Of a DNA stretch of 64,000 nt, positions 48,120-60,429 are shown piece by piece. Source of the DNA: Fratercula arctica (taxonomy: Eukaryota > Chordata > Aves > Charadriiformes > Alcidae); contig CANTUZ010000001.1 of assembly GCA_947846985.1 (NCBI GenBank), positions 35,116,727-35,180,726 of the forward strand, read 5' to 3'. Position 1 is the first letter of the stretch, and each line of letters starts with the position of its first letter. Below the pieces are notes generated by a model. That model was not told the DNA's origin. It made no database searches and saw nothing but the letters and a program-made list of their open reading frames with translations. The position numbers and the translations under genes were made by a program.

Positions 48120-48184
48120 AGAGAGAGAGTGAAGGTATCTTGCTCTTTGATAGCTCTTGATGTTGGGTTTTCCTCTGTCCCTCC
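46881..48184. other. No gene seen
   Basis: No exon recognised. Includes an A/C-rich stretch at about 47,708-47,770 and the poly(T)-GA tract at 48,088-48,129. Confidence 0.6.
48088..48129. repeat. Poly(T) of 31 followed by (GA)n
   Basis: Uninterrupted T run 48,088-48,118 followed by GAGAGAGAGAG. It lies about 55 bases left of the antisense ancient CR1. That family does not normally end in poly(A), so a causal link is doubtful. Confidence 0.92.
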
Positions 48185-48812
48185 CCCCAGTCATGGATTT
48201 GTCTGCTCTCTTATTGAACATCTGTGAATGTTTAGCATGCACAATGTCTGGTGGAATACAGTTCCAATGTTTAATTAGCCATACTATGAAAAACCACTTT
48301 CCTCTAGCCTCCTGTGCTAGTTTTAAGATTCTTCAGGTCTTATATTGGAAGAGACAATGGAAAATCATTCTGACTTTATCTTCTTCATGCTGTGCATGAT
48401 TTCGCAGACCTTTGGTGTATTTTCCTTCAGTCACCTATTTTCCAGGCTGAAGAATCCACATTTTGATCATCCTTCTTCCTTTTCTCCATTTGCTAGTTCT
48501 GTTATATTCTTTTTAAGATGGGAGACTCACACAGCATTCAAGATAAAAGCACACAATAGATTTACACAGTGGCATAACAATGCTCTCTGTTTTGTTCTGT
48601 ATTTCTTTCCCAATAATTCCTACTCTTTGATTTTCTTTTTTGACTGCTACTGAGCATTAAGTTGTTATTTTCATAGAACCATCTATAATAATTCAAGATG
48701 TATTTCCTGAGTAGTAATAGCTATCTCAGAGCCTATCATTCGGTATGTAAGGTTACAATTGTTTTCTCCCATGTGTATCACTTTACATTTATCTACATAG
48801 AATTTATTAGAT
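48185..48812 (-). mobile_element. Ancient CR1/L3-like LINE copy (antisense)
   Basis: On the plus strand the antisense blocks of an ancient amniote CR1 follow in order: CAGTTCCAATGTTTAATTAG, then AAACCACTTTCCTCTAG, the region read as AGACCTTTGGTGTATT, TCCAGGCTGAAGAATCC, CTGTTATATTCTTTTTAAGA, ACTCACACAGCATTCAAG, GATTTACACAGTGGCATAAC, TTTTTTGACTGCTACTGAGC, CATAGAACCATCTATAATAA, TTCCTGAGTAGTAATAGCTA and GTGTATCACTTTACATTTAT. These correspond to the C-terminal part of ORF2 of the CR1/L3-like class. Frames are all broken and divergence is high, but collinearity over about 620 bases makes chance unlikely. Confidence 0.75.
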
Positions 48813-51392
48813 TAGATTACACTGATTAGAAATGTGCAGCGAATGTTCGATGACAGATGAAAAAAAGATGAAAATATAGCTTAGCCAAATGATAGTGGCT
48901 TGTATCTATAATGAAAAATGCGAGAGCCAGAGGAGGACTTAGGCAACCTGACATATGGTTTACATGAGACTATTCCTTCACTTATAAATCTGTGCACAAA
49001 AGTATTTACAAAAATAGATTCTAATTAGGAGCAATTACAAATTAAGACAGAATAATACCCTATGTATTAGCACAGGGTTATGTATCTTTACAGATGTTTG
49101 TGTATGTAAAACTCCCATAAATGTTAGACCATTAGGCTATCAATGGACTTAAGTTAACTCTGCCTCCCTTTAAACATGATCAAAAGTGATTTTCATGTGT
49201 TTTCTCCCTGTGAAAGATGCAAGCCAAGGAGAGTTAGGAAAGAAAAACTGAGACAAAAGGAAGTTCCAGATTCACAACTCCCAGGGCCACTTCAAACTGG
49301 ACTGGAAATTAAAAGGCAATAAAAATGGATTACAATAAATAATTTCTACCAGCTCTGGGACAAACTGGGTGACATAATTGACAGTTTCTGTATCTAATTT
49401 ATGCCTTTCTATGAATCATCAGACTGGTATATCCAAGATGGCAGATTCTTCCAGTATCTCTGAGACAAGCTGTCTTTATTAAGATTCCATGCAAAGATTG
49501 GCAGAAAATCTGTCATTATAGCAGCAGATCAAACAAAATCTCAATTTTTGGCTTTAGAAGAGATGAAGTTCACCTCACAATACAGCTATAAATTGAATTT
49601 ATACAATGCTGCCCATACAAAGTATCTCAAAACACTTTATATTAAAAATACCTCAAACAAAAACTTAGAATGGTTCTGAACTTAAAATTGAGAAGTGAGT
49701 CTTAAAATTAAAATGAAAAGTTCTTCCCCCCCACCCCCCAAAGAACCGTGCTGACTTTACAGCTCTGATGTCTGATGGATGTGAATCCCACAATCAAGAA
49801 GCATAAAAAGCAAAAGACAAAACCAGCATTGAAAGGATTTAGGCTAAACTAAGGGTCAGCTGGTAACCCTGAGCAGAAAATCTCAGTACAATGCAGAGGA
49901 GAATACCAATGCCTATAATTGAAAATGGATGAAAACCCAAGAAATATGGTAGTTTGATGAAGCAGAGAGGGCAAAAAGTAGATGGGAAGGGATCAAGGAA
50001 AAAGTTATCTAGAATAAAGTCAAAACAGGAGAAGTCAACAGCACCCTAAAGGAGATTTTAGGTTGAATGGAACAGAATAGGAAAACTTTATTTATTCTTG
50101 TTACTCCTTCCCACCCCCCATCTTCAGGATGGGAGAGTCGAGAGTAAAGGATTTTACTAATTTCTTCTTTAAACAACCTCTCAACTGGAAACACAAACAG
50201 ACAAATGTTTCCTGATTAGATGAGTGATATCAAAATATGAAGAGTAGCTAATAAAAAAAGAGTACTAAAAGGAAAAAAAAAAAAAAGACATAGGGATGGA
50301 TGAGATCGGTAGATACTGAGGTAGCAGAACTGTCTGAAGTCCTAAGGAAGCTTTCATTTGGACCAGTAAAAATACTTCAGCTTCTACAGCTATGAGACTT
50401 TTAAAATTAACAGAGTATTTCTCTCCTGGCAAGGCAGCAGCACCTATGAAAACTGACTTAATTTGACTACATAGACCACTGCAATGATCTATTAAGAAAG
50501 TAGTGCAGAGAAGAGTACATGTATGGTCCTCATCTGCTGTGTGTTTTCATGTCCTGTCTAAAGCTTGTGAACAAAGTGATGTGATAGTGAGTTCAGAAAA
50601 ACTTGCTATTTTTCATAACTTAGCTTGAGCCAGGCAGTTTATTTTTAAGGCAAGAATTGACTTTGTGTCAACAGACATCTAGATTTATGTTCTGAATCTG
50701 ACTTTTTCAGAATGTGGTTTTGCACCACACTTTGTGTGTGCACTTTGGTTTGGACCTGAAATAAACTTGCCAACACATTGTTGAATGAAGCATGAGGAGC
50801 ATAAGCTAGGGGTAATAATCTGAGTACTTCCACTGGTGGACAGGGTTTGAAGTTAAGGAAATCAGGGAGAAAGGAAGGAGATAATTTTTAGGCCAAATGT
50901 TTCAAAAGTTGTGAAGGTATCTCTAAAATCCTTTCAAGCTGCTACTGCTTAGCATCACTGAAAATCAGATTATTTTTTATGTAATTGTCTAAATATGGAT
51001 TTAGTTAATGATTTTGGATTTTTTATGCACTCCAGGTACAGAGTGTGATTAAGCAGCTGAAGGCTTACATATAATGTATACATGCACAAATAGTTTTCTA
51101 AGAGAAATCCATCTGGAGAACAGTATAAGCCATACATAATGGACAGGATGGGTAGGAGGTGTTCAGTTTAGCCCACGTCTGCAAACTGTAGTGGATTGAG
51201 CATGTTAATTATCAGTCTGCTTCTCTACACTGTCATGAGACAACTGGGAAGGCAGATGTACTTTAGTGACAGGTAAGTCTTTACTTTGATTCTTTATATA
51301 TGATCCTATCTTTAACTTGCTTGATTTGTACATTTTACCCTCTGAAAATGGCAACACAGATTTCTGTTTCTTTTAAAACTTTCCTCTGTAGG
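48813..51392. other. No gene seen
   Basis: A+T-rich sequence with a C-rich run at 49,725-49,740. No exon, RNA gene or transposon recognised. Confidence 0.6.
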
Positions 51393-51978
51393 TGTCGTGG
51401 TTTAATGCAAGCCCCAGGTTCACCAGGACCACGCAGCCACTTGCTCACTCCCCCTAGTTGGGGAGGAATTGGAAGAGTAAAAGTGAGAAAACTCATGGGT
51501 TAAGATAGTGAAAATTTAATAAGTAAAGCAAAAGTTGAACACGCAAGCAAAGCAAAACAAGGAGTTCATTCACTGCTTCCCATCGGCAGGCAGGCGTTCA
51601 TCCATCTCCAGGAAAGCAGGGCTCCATCACGCATAATAGTTACTTGGGAAGACAAACACCATCACTCAGAATGTCCCCCCTTTCCTTCTTCTTCCCCCAG
51701 TTCTGTATAATGAGCATGATACTAAATGGCATGGAATATTCCTTTGGACAGTTGGGGTCAGCTGTCCCAGCTGTATCTCCTCCCAGCTTTTTGTGCCATC
51801 CCAGCCTACTTGCTGGTAGTGCGGTGCGAGGAGCAGAAAAGGCCTTGATTGTTTAGCAACAACTAAAAACACCAGTGTGCTATCAATAGTATTTCTCACC
51901 CCAAATCCGAAATATAGCACTACACACTACACTATAGCTAGTAAGAAAGTTGACTCTATCCCAACTGAAACCACAACA
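51393..51978 (+). mobile_element. Solo LTR of an avian endogenous retrovirus (second copy)
   Basis: 586 bases, TGTCGTGGTTTAATGC to ACCACAACA, with TG...CA ends. It shows the same ordered blocks as 9,180-9,745 and is closer to the family as I know it: GTGAGAAAACTCATGGGTTA, AATTTAATAAGTAAAGCAAA, CATCTCCAGGAAAGCAGGGC, TTACTTGGGAAGACAAACAC, TTTGGACAGTTGGGGTCAGC, AGCAGAAAAGGCCTTGAT. Flanking pentamers are GTAGG and CTGGG, so no clear target duplication remains. No viral coding sequence lies beside it. Overlapping frames on both strands are not genes. Confidence 0.85.
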
Positions 51979-54727
51979 CTGGGGAAGGCAAGAAATACCA
52001 TTTTGCCAGGTAAAGTGTAAAAGAAATAGTAATTGTATAAAAAAGGGAGATGAGGGTTTGAGTCTTCTAGACTCCAACTCCGACTTCTATAGAATGGCAC
52101 CCAAATACCCATCTGGTTAATCAATGAGAACATAAAGCTAGATGCTTATCTCATGTCTTGACATGCATCATAGGAAAACTGTAGGCCACTAGGGGTACAT
52201 TTTTGTGGGGGGAGGGAACCTCACAAAAAGACACAAGAAAAATTCCTTTTATATTCATGAGCTCTCTAACAAGCAGTGTAGATATCACTGAGTTGTCTCT
52301 GGGAGTGGAAGCAAACCAGCTTCATCAGCTCAGTAGCTCTGCACACTTCTGCACTGTGTTGTGTGCTCACCCTCATTCCTGTGGAACCAGCTTGGGTATC
52401 TAACACTAGCCCTGAGAGAAAATTGCATGTACAAATTTTGTCCATTCACCTAAAATCTTTTTTTCCTCTGAACAGGATGGCTTCATCTGCTCTAAGCATT
52501 AGGAACATTCCCTGTATCATACTATAGCTTAAAATGTGCCCAGATGTTTTCTGGAAGTGTGTTAGTTGCCATATGCCAAAACTTTGGTAGGCAGTTGGGT
52601 TGCAGTTAAACAGTATGGATAATCATGTCCCAGGTTCAGCCTTGAATTCATGAACTGCCCAAGCTGGACCTACTGCAACAGGCATAGTAACAGTGTGCAC
52701 ATGCCTATAGGGCACAGAAGCAGTTTTAATGCTCTGACTTAAACATGTGCGTGCCATCTGTATAGCACCATAAGCGCCCACAGGAGCCTTGAAATTATAA
52801 ACCTTAACACCTCCACCTTAAGCTAAACACTATCTAGAGAAATCAAAATTATCATAATGTAATCTGACTCCCTACTATAACAAACAATATGTAATTTTTA
52901 GGGGATTTGAGAAAAACTGGGAGAAATTGGGGATGAGTTGTGTACTGTCTGAGGCCAAGTATAGCATAAAGATGCCCTACAAGCTGAGAACTATACCCAA
53001 CTGTAGCAACATATGGAAGGACACATATGTTCATGCACAGCCACTCCACGCTTTAGAAGAGCAAATTAAACAGTCTGTGCTATCACGTAGCTGTGAAACG
53101 GGAGCTGAGGGGTAGGAACTGGCCAGTGTTTGTCTGTTTAGATAAGACTAACTGTACTGGAACCCTCAGAATTAGGAGATATTGATGGATTATTCCTCCA
53201 CACAATATACATTCTGAATACATATAACTGCTTTACGTTCCATTTATACCATCAGTTTATCCCTCAAAATCTATAACAGCCTTTTTTGTTGTAATTTTCT
53301 GGGTAACGTAGACATATCCTCCATATTTTCTTTAAATGGGGCATTGCTTCATAGGATCTTGCAGTGTTTTTCAGGAAAAAATGCATTAAAGATTTAAACT
53401 AAATAAATAGATCTCATTGGTCTATCACTTCAGATACATTGAGCTTATCTAAGATGGCAAAAGGGATAGATCAGAGAATCTAAAAACATTTTAAAGTCAC
53501 ATTTAGTGACACTTCCATAATTAAAAGAAAAACAATTGGAATTGGGGCATAAACAATAAAAACAATATAGCACTATGCTTTAAAATGCCACAAACCAGAC
53601 ACTTTCCTTCAGCTAGGGAAGGAAATAAGTACTTTGTATTAAATAAAAGAATGCAAGCTAGCAGCTTTCATTGAAATTGTACCCTGGTATGTAAATAAAG
53701 TATACAGTACTGATAACGGCCACAACCTATTACAGTATACTCTGAAACTGGCAACGTGTTCAATCATAAGGTCAATATGAGGGAAAAGAAGGTTGGAAAG
53801 ATAAAAGTTTTCTGCTGAGACTGGTAATTGGCCAGATGCTGGGGTCTGTGGGAGCTGTTTTGCTTTTGGTAAATGGGAAAAGTAACTTCAGGTTCAATGA
53901 TTTACTCCCTTAGACGAAAACCAGCCCTGTTAACGTTGCATTTGTTAAGTCTTGAAGCACAACAGCCACTCAGGTCTCAGTGCAGCTATTGCCTGGCAAG
54001 CTGTAGGTGCATTTTGACTGCATCCCCTTTTTCTGTTGCCCAAAGTTGCAGCTAGCAGTACAAGTGAAGAGCATTCCCACCTCTCCACTAGAGATTACCT
54101 CCAATCAACTTGTGCTGCAGCAGGACATGGCTGGGTTATTTCCTGATGATGACAGCAATGTAGCTCAAAGGCACCGCATATTTTTAGGGGGTGAATATAT
54201 GAGAAGATGAAACCTTCTCAAGAGGAGGTTAGTAAATCTCCAGTTGGAGAACTAATGTTTCTCTTACTGTAAAGAATTGTTCCACAGAGTTCTTCAAGAA
54301 ACACCATTCTGGAAAAAGCAAACCAGCTCTGGAAAGGTGCTGCCTAGCCAGCACTCTATAAATGACCTACCTCCAGAGTGACAGGGTGCATGAGTGATTA
54401 GCTGAATGTCTCAGGCAGTGAGTAATGGAAATTTATGTGAGAGTATGACAAATAGGCAATTGGGGGAAAATGATGCATGCCTGAAAGAATTTTTATCAGC
54501 TTTTTAATATAAGAAAAACCTCTCTCACTTCTGCTTTGTAAATTTAAGAAGAGTACTTACTTTTGACTGCCTTTTCCTCAATTATGGGTGCAACATAATA
54601 TCACATGCAGAGAACAACAATGGAGCTGAAAGTCTGCTGAAAACCTGATTTTATCCAGGGTAATAAGAATGAAAGAAAACTGAAGAGCTGAAGAAGAACG
54701 TATGACACTGAGAGACCGGTCAATAAA
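51979..54727. other. No gene seen
   Basis: A+T-rich; frames under 70 codons without resemblance to known proteins. No repeat recognised. Confidence 0.6.
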
Positions 54728-55258
54728 GAAGTAGGTGCAGAGAAGGACAACAAGGTATGGAATAACATCTGCAAGAGGGAGGCATAAGTAGGCTGTGACT
54801 CTTCAGCATGAAAAGGAGATGAGTGAGAGACATAAGAGGCACGGACAGTACAGGTAGACCTGAAATGCCCCTTCTCTCTTCCAACACAACAGGCAGAGTC
54901 AGTAAGTGTAGCTGTGAGGATTAAGTTTAAAAAATGGAAAAAAAAAAAACCAAACCAAAACAAAAAAACAACCAAAAACCCAAGGAAGCACTTCTTCAAA
55001 TAGTGAGGATAAAAGGATAATCTGGATGCAAGAAATTTACCCATGTTCAAAGAGAAACTGAGGAAGCACTTGGAAGAGAGATCCACTGGGGGTTACTAGA
55101 AAGACAACCATCAACAGCCTAAGGTAGAAGAACATCATAAGGGAACACAAACATATACTCAGTATTATTTAGGCAACCTGTGCTTCTGTCTTCTTCCTGG
55201 ACAGAGGGGATTGGGCTAGATAAACCCTTGGGCTAAGCTAGTGTAACCATTCTTCTGA
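54728..55258 (+). mobile_element. Ancient CR1/L3-like LINE 3' end
   Basis: Collinear with the C-terminal and 3' part of ancient amniote CR1: GCAGAGAAGGACAACAAGG, GTATGGAATAACATCTGCAA, GACTCTTCAGCATGAAAAGG, AGATGAGTGAGAGACATAAG, later GGAAGCACTTCTTCAAATAG, AAGAGAAACTGAGGAAGC, and the characteristic end TTGGGCTAGATAAACCC with GTAACCATTCTTCTG (family: 'gggctagatggaccttt ... atggccattcttatg'). An A-rich tract at 54,937-54,982 interrupts it. The 161-codon minus-strand frame at 54,601-55,086 is antisense to this repeat and to the A tract, hence its poly-Phe stretch, and is not a gene. Confidence 0.7.
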
Positions 55259-55494
55259 ATATCATTCAGCCTGTTCACCTCAGAACAATACTATGAAAAT
55301 GTATCTATTCAATCACATTCTACACAAATGATTTCCATTCCTTTTTTCTTCCTGTTCCCTGAGATTCAGAATGGCAGAACATAACAGCAGCAAAACAGGA
55401 TTAGAAACTGAAGCCATTCATCCACATGATATGCATATATGCATCTTTGGACCCTTTTTGGTTTCACAGTAGGGATCTTTATCTATTTCTCTCT

Positions 55495-55534
<40 letters not shown>

Positions 55535-58500
55535 TGGGGGGAGGGCATGGGCATGGTCTTTTTTTTCCTCAGAAGGTTTCAGTTTTGCTAGGAAAATCTC
55601 AACTAGTTCTAATTGTCTTTCCTTATTATGCTCATTATCTTTATTGATTTCCCTTTGGTTATGTTTTACTAAATCTTCTTATGACCAGAATTCTATCCAA
55701 TTTATTCTGCATCACCCCAGTGAAATTTCTTGGGGAAAAAGTGGAAAGACTGCACATAAAAACACTGGAGCTATTTGGTGCATAGTATTGTTCTATCAGA
55801 TCTGGATCTCAATTCAGCAGTATCACATCTTATCCGAGAACTTCTTGCATACCCAAATATTTATTTACTCAGTCCATCTGTGTTCTGGAGACTGAACGGA
55901 TACTGAATATTTCTAGATAGAAATCAAATCTGATATTGCTCTTTTCTCAGAGGGTCATGAGGCCATTCTGCTCTGATAGCAACCCAGAAGTTGTGTAGGC
56001 TCAGTAGCCCTGTGGTGAGCCTGATTTAATGTCTTATAATAAGGAAATTTCCTTCCATCTCGGATTTCAATTCTTCTGATTGGCTTGGAGTCCAGCAGAG
56101 TTTGCTATACCTGACCATAAAAGATGGTAGACAGGCAATTCTAGCTGGAATAGCGAGGTACAAGATTGTTGTATGGCCCCCAATAATCCTGTTGACCTTA
56201 TTTTATACAGCCTACTCTGTTACATGTACAGATTTGTTCAGCTTCAAAGAGTGAGGAGGGATTGAGTCACAGTGGAAGAAAATACTTTCCTGTGAATAAA
56301 CATCTCTATTTGGGAGATTTTTTTTTAGAGACATTCTCTTCCAAATCTCTTTTTAAATATTGATGCAAATGTCCAGGCTTATATTTAGAGAAGAAAAGGA
56401 GCTTAGCTCTAAAAGCATATCATCTTGCATTCGGGACAGTTAAAAATATTGGTAATTATTTTTATGCATATTCTAATTAAATATGTATGTATCACTTTAA
56501 ATTCAAATAGCACTTCACAGAGATTTAAAAACCCAGACCTTCCCAGCCCACAGTTTACATCAGACAATATATGAGGAGCAGAGACGAAAGAATGTGTGTT
56601 GCAAGATGGGGTAAGTGCTACCACAAAGATAATGAGAGTCTAATTCTATTGTAAATGAAACATGACGATGCTGATGGTTTAATTTAAGAACATGTAGGGC
56701 ATGAGGGAGAAAAGCAGATAATGACAGAAAGCTTAAGAGGAGGGAATTGGGGAAAAAAAAAAAAAGGAAAGCATGCACTCTTCTGCAAAATATATCTCAT
56801 ATCAAGGCAACTCCTTTGAAGTTCCTCAAGTCATTAAACCAGGGCTAAGTTTGGCCTACAAGGCCTAAAATATAGCTCTGACACAAAGCTATGGCCCAAG
56901 GCAAGGTTCTGTGCGTAAGTAGGTACAGCCAGCAGGAAATTCCAAGATGCATTGGATATGCCCGTATTGTCTTCTGGGAGCTGGAAAGAGTAGGCTAAGT
57001 CATGGTCAGAGGGTGCAGAAGGCTGAGAACTTGAGCATGCCAGCTAATTTCTAGACAGACAGACAGAAGGACAGGAGGTAATGGGGAGGGAGCAACATGC
57101 CCTTTGCTAACTGCTGTCCTTAATGCTCAGTCTTTCTGAGTCTGATAGACCTCCCTTAATGAGGAATATGGTTGCATGGGTGAAAAGGGAGGATTGTTTA
57201 TGAATCTCATTTAGAAGAAAGGCAGCAGTGGCTGTTCTGCTTTTTAATACACACACAGTCTTTCTGCCCATCACTGCGGGGCTGGGAGCCCTGTGCCTTG
57301 CCAAAATTCTTATTTTCTCTTGGGAGTCTCATACTTTTTGATTGCAAAAGATATTTATGAGGAGACTGAGATTCTCTTTATGTCAGCAGCTCATAAAGGG
57401 ACTCAATAAGATGCTCTGTGGTTTCTGATCTTCCCCTTGCTCACATAAGTGACCCTAAAATAGAGAAAACAGTATAACAGAGATTGTTGAACAATACTAC
57501 CTTTACAGAGGATTTTAGGAAACGTTTTATTTCTCATCTTTATTTTGGGAGAGACACAGGTAGACACAAAAATATTCAGTCAATTATTTCAAAGAAAATA
57601 GTTTTCTTTGAAAAAAGTGAAACTTTTTTTTTTTTTCCCTATTAGCTATGGAGTGCACTAATACATAATTCTGTTTCTTTGAAGCGTGCAGCCAGTATCA
57701 TAATTCTAATGAAGTATGTTTTCTTTAATATTCCATTGCTTTGTATTTATTGACCTGATATAATGTAACACTGTATTTATTGTGCCGTGTTTTGTTTTGA
57801 CATACTGCATGAGCAGCTTCAAAATTCAGTTATATGAGTGGGTGATTTCTCACAAATGATGGATGTGTTTGTCAGGTGTTTATGACCGTGGCTTGCTTTA
57901 TTTGTAACAGGCATATAACGGCACTTGGAGGCAGTGCACATACATGAGCATGCACACAAATACAGAAAATGTTTCATACATGCATTTCCCTCTCTCTGCC
58001 TACGTTCTCCTCCAGCCTGGAGGCACTGGGAAGGATATTGCTAGGGCTAACAAAAAGCGTTCAACTCAGCTGAAAGTACTCAAATTCTTGCATAGTTGAA
58101 GTCCAGCTCAATTTCATGAACTATTAGTCATGCATGAACCAGATCTGCATAAGTATTTATGCTCCTAAAACCAGTGAAATACCTATTTTCCCTTGATTCA
58201 TATAAAAGCTGGGTACCTAAAGAAGAACTTAGATGAAATTTAAGCATTTGTGTTCAGGAAAATCTGTCAAAACTATACAAGTTCCTGAAAAGACAAAACA
58301 GCCATAGTTTCTGGCAAAATTTACCATATTAATGACTCTGTTGCACATACTCAGTGATGACACTTCCTTTAGTGAGCATTTTTATGTGTCACAAAGCTGT
58401 GGAGCACTGAAGACGAATGGATATCCCACCTGTTGAATCTGAGTCTTTGAGAATGCAGAATTTCTGATTCAAAGGAGAATAAATAAGTCAGATCCTTTCT

Positions 58501-60429
58501 CTGTTCTTACTGTTCAGCTACCCGCCTAGAATGTGCTAAGCAAAAGAAAAAGGGATTGAGTTTTGCTCCAGGAACTGTTTCTGTATTTTACATGAGACAA
58601 ATACTGAATTTTAAACCTTCAATTAAAAGTAAAAAATTTTCATTAGAGAATAACTTAGGTTTTTCATCCCATCTTTCCCAGGTACACACAGCAAGTACCT
58701 TGCAGATAATGCTAAAGAAGACAGACAAGAAAGGTAGATACTCCTTTATGCTTGCTAACTTCTGAGACTATTACAAAGCATGTCCTCAGACTTGGTGCCC
58801 ATATCTTCCACAACACTGGGAAACCCTGATGGCATCTAGGATGAGTACCCAGGTTATTTGATTTCAAAATCAAGATACAGAGGCTGGTATATATCCAGGT
58901 CCCTCCCCAGCATGCAGTCAGACTGCAGTGAGGCAGTATACTTGGATGCAGCATGCCTGGGTTCTTTACCAGGAATGTAAGATGTATTCGTTTGTTTTTC
59001 ATCAGCTGTGGAGTTACAAGAATTCCAGATCCTCAGCTTGGTGTCTAGCCTATGTTTAGGGCCAAAGGCAGAAAAGATGAGAGTGGTGGAATTATCTTGG
59101 TGTATAATGACTCCCCTGATCCTTCAGAAGTGTCAATTGACTCTGAGGTTTGAGGTATTTTGGCCATCTTTGTCTTGCCCACCTCCTATTGTTCCTCTGT
59201 GTTTCAGGATTGAATGCACAGGGAAGGACCTATTGTTTCCTCCCACTGCTGGTCAGTTTTCCTATCAAGTTCACATAACAAATGTGTAATTTTGCATTAT
59301 TAAATTTCAACTCTGGATCTACGTCTAAAGCAAGCAAAAAAATTAGAGAATAATCCATATTCTATATTGACCTATGTCACAGTATATTTGGGCTTAATTA
59401 AAAAAAAAAAAAAAAGTGCAACGGATGCATCCTCAAGTTCATACATTTCAACAAAGATGCACCAAAGAAATAAGAAAAAGTAAAAAAAAAAAAAAAAACC
59501 AACCACCCCACAGAAAGAGAATTAGATCTCTGGATTAGGGAATAAAACAACATACAATTTAAGAGTGAAGATGTATGTTCAGGCCTTCATAATTCCATTC
59601 ATCCATGGAAGAAAATTCTGTGTCATGGTGTCTTTAAGACATTACGAAGATTCCAAGACTTTGCCACAGAAAAATTCAGACACTGAAATATTTTCATCAA
59701 CTGATTACATTTATAAAATCCATATGAAAAGTGCAAACAGTCAGGGGAAATCATTTGGGATGCCTAGGGATGTAGGGAAAATTAATTAAGGACTCCATCT
59801 TAACTGTTGATTTAAGATTTGATAGAATAATTTTATCGTCTGATATATATTGTTTGCTCCTGGGACAAACTTGTCAACTTTGTGTCAACTTCTAAATGTG
59901 TTAAATACAAATACTAATGTGGCTGAGAGTTTTAATTGACTAATGATGGAAAATACTGAAAAAGTTAAGAACTGGCGTGTACTGGCAGGCCAGACCTCCA
60001 ACAAGAACTCAGGGAGACGTGGTGCCCAGTGGGGAAACTGAGCCAGCAAGCTGCACCTCATTCCAGTCTTGTCCTTACTCTAGGAACATTAGATGCTCTC
60101 CTTGGATGCTTTGGTGCACTTAACCAATAACATAGTACTGCTCTCACTTAACTAAGCAGTAAACTTGACCGTTGCATACCTGCCTACATAAAGCAAACAC
60201 AGAAATACCAGGTCTTTAGGAAATGCTCACGGAATTTTCAAGCAATCCTTTCAAAAAATTAAGCATTGAGAGTGGAACTTTTGAGCAAACAGGGCATTTA
60301 AATTGAAATGGGAATTAATAATTTTCTTGAAAATTCATTAATGTCTAGGAGGTGCTTGGATATTTTAATAATGAATTTTATCAAAAACACTGTATATGTG
60401 GCTGAAGAAGATTACTATAGATAAGTGGA
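55259..60429. other. No gene seen; A+T-rich sequence
   Basis: No exon or transposon recognised. Simple tracts: poly(T) 55,497-55,533, poly(A) 56,753-56,765, poly(T) about 57,626-57,637, poly(A) 59,400-59,415 and 59,482-59,498, the last followed by CCAACCACCCC. Frames are under 100 codons and look random. Confidence 0.6.
55497..55533. repeat. Poly(T) tract, 37 bases
   Basis: Longest homopolymer in the window, followed by GTGGGGGGAGGGCATGGGCA. Slippage and assembly error are likely at such a run; its true length is uncertain. Confidence 0.92.

Noticed and set aside
9180..51978. A single provirus bounded by the two same-strand LTRs
   Set aside because: The 42 kb between them holds no gag, pol or env remnants, and is far longer than a provirus.
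54601..55086. 161-codon minus-strand frame with hydrophobic runs, looking like a membrane protein
   Set aside because: It is antisense to an ancient CR1 copy and an A-rich tract; the Phe/Leu run comes from reading poly(A) on the other strand.
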